Source of the DNA: Acidimicrobiia bacterium
GTDB taxonomy: Bacteria > Actinomycetota > Acidimicrobiia > IMCC26256 > JAENVU01
DNA length: 7,666 bases
NCBI GenBank assembly: GCA_025357995.1
Contig: JANYLF010000055.1
Span: forward strand, 1 to 7,666
Direction of reading: 5' to 3'
Positions 5,594-7,666 of the stretch are shown one piece after another. The translations under genes were made by a program, and so were the position numbers. The notes beneath the pieces were generated by a model that was not told the DNA's origin, searched no databases, and worked only from the letters and a program-made list of their open reading frames with translations. How positions within the stretch are numbered: position 1 is the first letter of the stretch; every line of letters starts with the position of its first letter.

Positions 5594-7496
5594 CAGCCAA
5601 GAGCGGAGCGAACGACACGACGCGGCGTTGGATGCACTCGCGGAGGCTGCCCACGACAGTTCGCTCGACGAGCTGGTGGATCGCCGTCACGCACATCGCG
5701 ACCCCACGCCGTACGAACCCGACGATGCCACCGAGCAACCGTCCGGCGCGTTCTCAGTGTTGCGGCGCGGCATTGCGGTCATGCCCGAGGTTCGCGAGGG
5801 CATCGTGGTATCGCTCGGGTTCGCGGTGGCGGTCGCCGCGGGCAAGCTCCTGATCCCCGTCGCGATACAACAAGTGCTCTCTCGCGGGGTGTTGCACAAG
5901 CAAGGCTTCCAAGCGGGGTTCGTGCTCGGCGCGTGTGCGATCACGGCAGTCGGCGTGGTCCTGCTCATGTTCTTGTCGCGCATCACGTACATGCGCCTGG
6001 TGCGAGCGGCCGAGGGCGCACTGTTCTCGCTCCGAGTGCGCGTGTTCGAACACATTCATCGGCTGAGCGTGGCCGAGCAGAACGAGACCAAGCGGGGAAT
6101 CCTCGTCGCGCGCGTCACAAGCGATATCGAGACCCTCGCCCGTTTCGTGAACTGGGGCGCGGTGAGCTGGGTCGTGAACACCGCGCTCGTCATCGGCACA
6201 CTCGTGGTGATGGCGATCTACTCGTGGCAGCTCACGCTCATCACGATCGTGGCGTTCCTGCCCGTGATTCCGATTCTGCGGTTCCTGCAACGCCGTCAAC
6301 TGATCGCGTACGACAAGGTCCGGGTCCGGACCGGCGACATGCTCGGCGAGTTCTCCGAGACCATCACCGGCGCGGCCGCCGTGCGTGCGTACGGACTCGA
6401 AGACCGCGCTCGGAACCGACTCCACGAACGCATTCACAGTCTGTACCTGGCCCATCGCGAGGCCGGTCGGTACTTCGCGCTCATGTTCCCGGTCGGCGAC
6501 ATGTTCGGATCTCTCGCACTGGCATCCGTCGTCGCGATTGCCGCATTCTCGGGAGTGGAACTCGGCCTCGACCTCGGCACCGTCATCGCGTTCGCGTTCC
6601 TCATGAACCTGTTGCTCTTCCCCATCGCGGAGATCAGCGAGATCATCGACCAGACCCAGACGGCGATCGCCGGTTGGCGCAAAGTGCTCGACGTACTCGA
6701 TATTCCGATCGACGTCGCCGACGACCCCCACGGTGTGGACCTGCCACAGGGACCACTCACCATCTGTGCCGATCACGTCGACTTCTCGTATCGCACCGGA
6801 CCGCAAGTCCTCACCGACGTTTCGATCGACATTCCCGCCGGTACCAACGTCGCGGTGGTCGGCGAGACCGGTTCGGGCAAGACGACATTCGCTTCGTTGC
6901 TGTGTCGGCTCGCGGACCCGACGGCGGGTGCGATCGTCGTGGGCGGTCACGACCTGCGCGCGGTGCGCGGCGTCGCTCGGCGACGTGCGATCCGGCTCGT
7001 CCCCCAGGACGGCTTCCTCTTCGACGACACGATCCGCGAGAACGTTCGCGTGGGCCGGCTCGACGCGACCGACCGCGAGATCGAGCACGCCTTCGTACAA
7101 CTCGGACTCGACGACTGGCTGGCCCGCATGCCGATCGGGCTCGACACCGTGGTCGGCGAACGCGGTGACGGCCTCTCGGTCGGTGAACGTCAACTCGTCG
7201 CTTTGGTGCGTGCCCACATCGCCCGTCCCGGCCTCCTCGTCCTCGACGAAGCCACCAGCGCCGTAGATCCCGAGACGGAACGGGCACTCACCACCGCGCT
7301 GTTGCGCGTCGCCGCCGGTGCAACGACCGTGAGCATCGCCCACCGTCTCTCCACCGCCGAGGCTGCCGACGTTGTCCTCGTCTTCGACGGTGGCCGCATC
7401 GTCGAACAGGGTCCCCACGCACAGCTCGTCGATGGTGGTGGCATCTACGCCGCGCTCCACGCCAGTTGGGTCGGCGCTACGCAGGCGCGCGCCTAG
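5586..7496 (+). CDS. ABC exporter half-transporter with degenerate signature motif
   Basis: A half-exporter of 636 residues and partner of the preceding subunit. It begins with a charged, His/Asp-rich cytoplasmic extension of about 70 residues. Six hydrophobic segments follow (about 72-93, 110-131, 191-211, 215-234, 300-322, 331-350). In the ATPase domain I see A-loop Tyr402, Walker A GETGSGKTT at 426-434, Q-loop Gln474, signature LSVGE at 530-534 in place of LSGGQ, Walker B LLVLDE with catalytic Glu555, D-loop SAVD at 558-561 and switch His586. The signature change is complementary to the Walker B change of the partner: one composite site (this subunit's Walker A/B plus the partner's LSGGQ) is complete, the other is degenerate. 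The ATG lies inside the end of the upstream gene (8-bp overlap, ATGAGTAG) with no clear Shine-Dalgarno, so the subunits are translationally coupled, which would favour equal amounts. It ends 9 bp from the convergent phosphodiesterase gene. Confidence 0.93.
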   Translation: MSSSQERSERHDAALDALAEAAHDSSLDELVDRRHAHRDPTPYEPDDATEQPSGAFSVLRRGIAVMPEVREGIVVSLGFAVAVAAGKLLIPVAIQQVLSRGVLHKQGFQAGFVLGACAITAVGVVLLMFLSRITYMRLVRAAEGALFSLRVRVFEHIHRLSVAEQNETKRGILVARVTSDIETLARFVNWGAVSWVVNTALVIGTLVVMAIYSWQLTLITIVAFLPVIPILRFLQRRQLIAYDKVRVRTGDMLGEFSETITGAAAVRAYGLEDRARNRLHERIHSLYLAHREAGRYFALMFPVGDMFGSLALASVVAIAAFSGVELGLDLGTVIAFAFLMNLLLFPIAEISEIIDQTQTAIAGWRKVLDVLDIPIDVADDPHGVDLPQGPLTICADHVDFSYRTGPQVLTDVSIDIPAGTNVAVVGETGSGKTTFASLLCRLADPTAGAIVVGGHDLRAVRGVARRRAIRLVPQDGFLFDDTIRENVRVGRLDATDREIEHAFVQLGLDDWLARMPIGLDTVVGERGDGLSVGERQLVALVRAHIARPGLLVLDEATSAVDPETERALTTALLRVAAGATTVSIAHRLSTAEAADVVLVFDGGRIVEQGPHAQLVDGGGIYAALHASWVGATQARA

Positions 7497-7505
7497 ACCG
7501 AGGTA

Positions 7506-7666
7506 CTACCGACCAATCGCGCGGCGGGCGTCGGCGGGGACATCGGTGATGATGGCGTCGACACCGGCCGCAGCGAGGCGAGCGATCTCATCCGAGTCGT
7601 TCACCGTCCAGGTGTTCACCGCGATGCCCGCGGCGTGGGCCGCGTCGATCACGGTCGCCGCGCCCA
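7506..7666 (-). CDS. Glycerophosphodiester phosphodiesterase, C-terminal end only
   Basis: Reading the minus strand back from a TAG at 7508-7506 gives 52 open codons to the right edge; the N-terminal part is outside the window. The segment VNTWTVNDSDEIARL followed by AGVDAIITDVPADAR is the characteristic C-terminal end of the GDPD TIM-barrel family: the last barrel strands with the NxWTVN motif and the GVDGIITDxP motif before the final helix. These enzymes hydrolyse glycerophosphodiesters to sn-glycerol 3-phosphate and an alcohol. The catalytic His and metal ligands lie mostly upstream and cannot be checked here. Cytoplasmic or exported location is unknown. It is convergent with the ABC operon, so not co-transcribed, but is another enzyme of glycerophospholipid turnover next to a lipid kinase. 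Confidence 0.9.
   Translation of the reverse strand, partial: GAATVIDAAHAAGIAVNTWTVNDSDEIARLAAAGVDAIITDVPADARRAIGR

Noticed and set aside
5754..7460. A 568-codon minus-strand frame opposite the second ABC gene
   Set aside because: Same reason: low-complexity acidic/His/Arg composition, no motif, and full antisense overlap with a confirmed ABC subunit.

Overview
The window is GC-rich chromosomal DNA (about two thirds G+C by eye) with dense, overlapping genes, GTG as well as ATG starts, and TANNNT -10 boxes set 7-8 bases before several start codons, the usual arrangement for leaderless transcripts. Together with the gene content (family 5 uracil-DNA glycosylase, YegS/BmrU-type lipid kinase, paired ABC half-exporters) this points to a high-GC actinomycete (Actinomycetota). 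A deeper branch such as Acidimicrobiia is possible, but that is a guess. I see no mobile element, tRNA, rRNA or CRISPR array. It reads as core or semi-core chromosome.

Layout. Bases 1-789 (minus) hold most of dapA, the first enzyme of the diaminopimelate/lysine pathway, cut by the left edge. A 41-bp gap holds two head-to-head, apparently leaderless promoters. One serves dapA, the other a TauE/SafE-family membrane permease (831-1619, plus). The permease converges on a family 5 uracil-DNA glycosylase, UdgB (1625-2320, minus), with 5 bp between stop codons. A 15-bp direct repeat across this junction can fold into a 13-bp hairpin in the permease transcript. A divergently transcribed orphan gene for a 123-residue soluble protein follows (2394-2765).

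The right half is one tightly coupled unit on the plus strand. A diacylglycerol/sphingosine-kinase-type lipid kinase (2847-3761) overlaps by 4 bp a first ABC half-transporter (3758-5593), which overlaps by 8 bp a second (5586-7496). Motif differences show that the two half-transporters are complementary partners. The first has Asp for the catalytic Walker B Glu and an intact LSGGQ. The second has the catalytic Glu and a degenerate LSVGE signature. Both deviations fall in the same composite ATP site, as in known asymmetric heterodimeric exporters. At the right edge, on the minus strand, is the C-terminal end of a glycerophosphodiester phosphodiesterase, converging on the operon with a 9-bp gap.

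The most interesting unit is the lipid kinase-ABC exporter operon, with a glycerophospholipid-degrading enzyme next door. A link between lipid phosphorylation and export, or between membrane state and drug efflux, is a reasonable but unproven inference. The individual families are all known.
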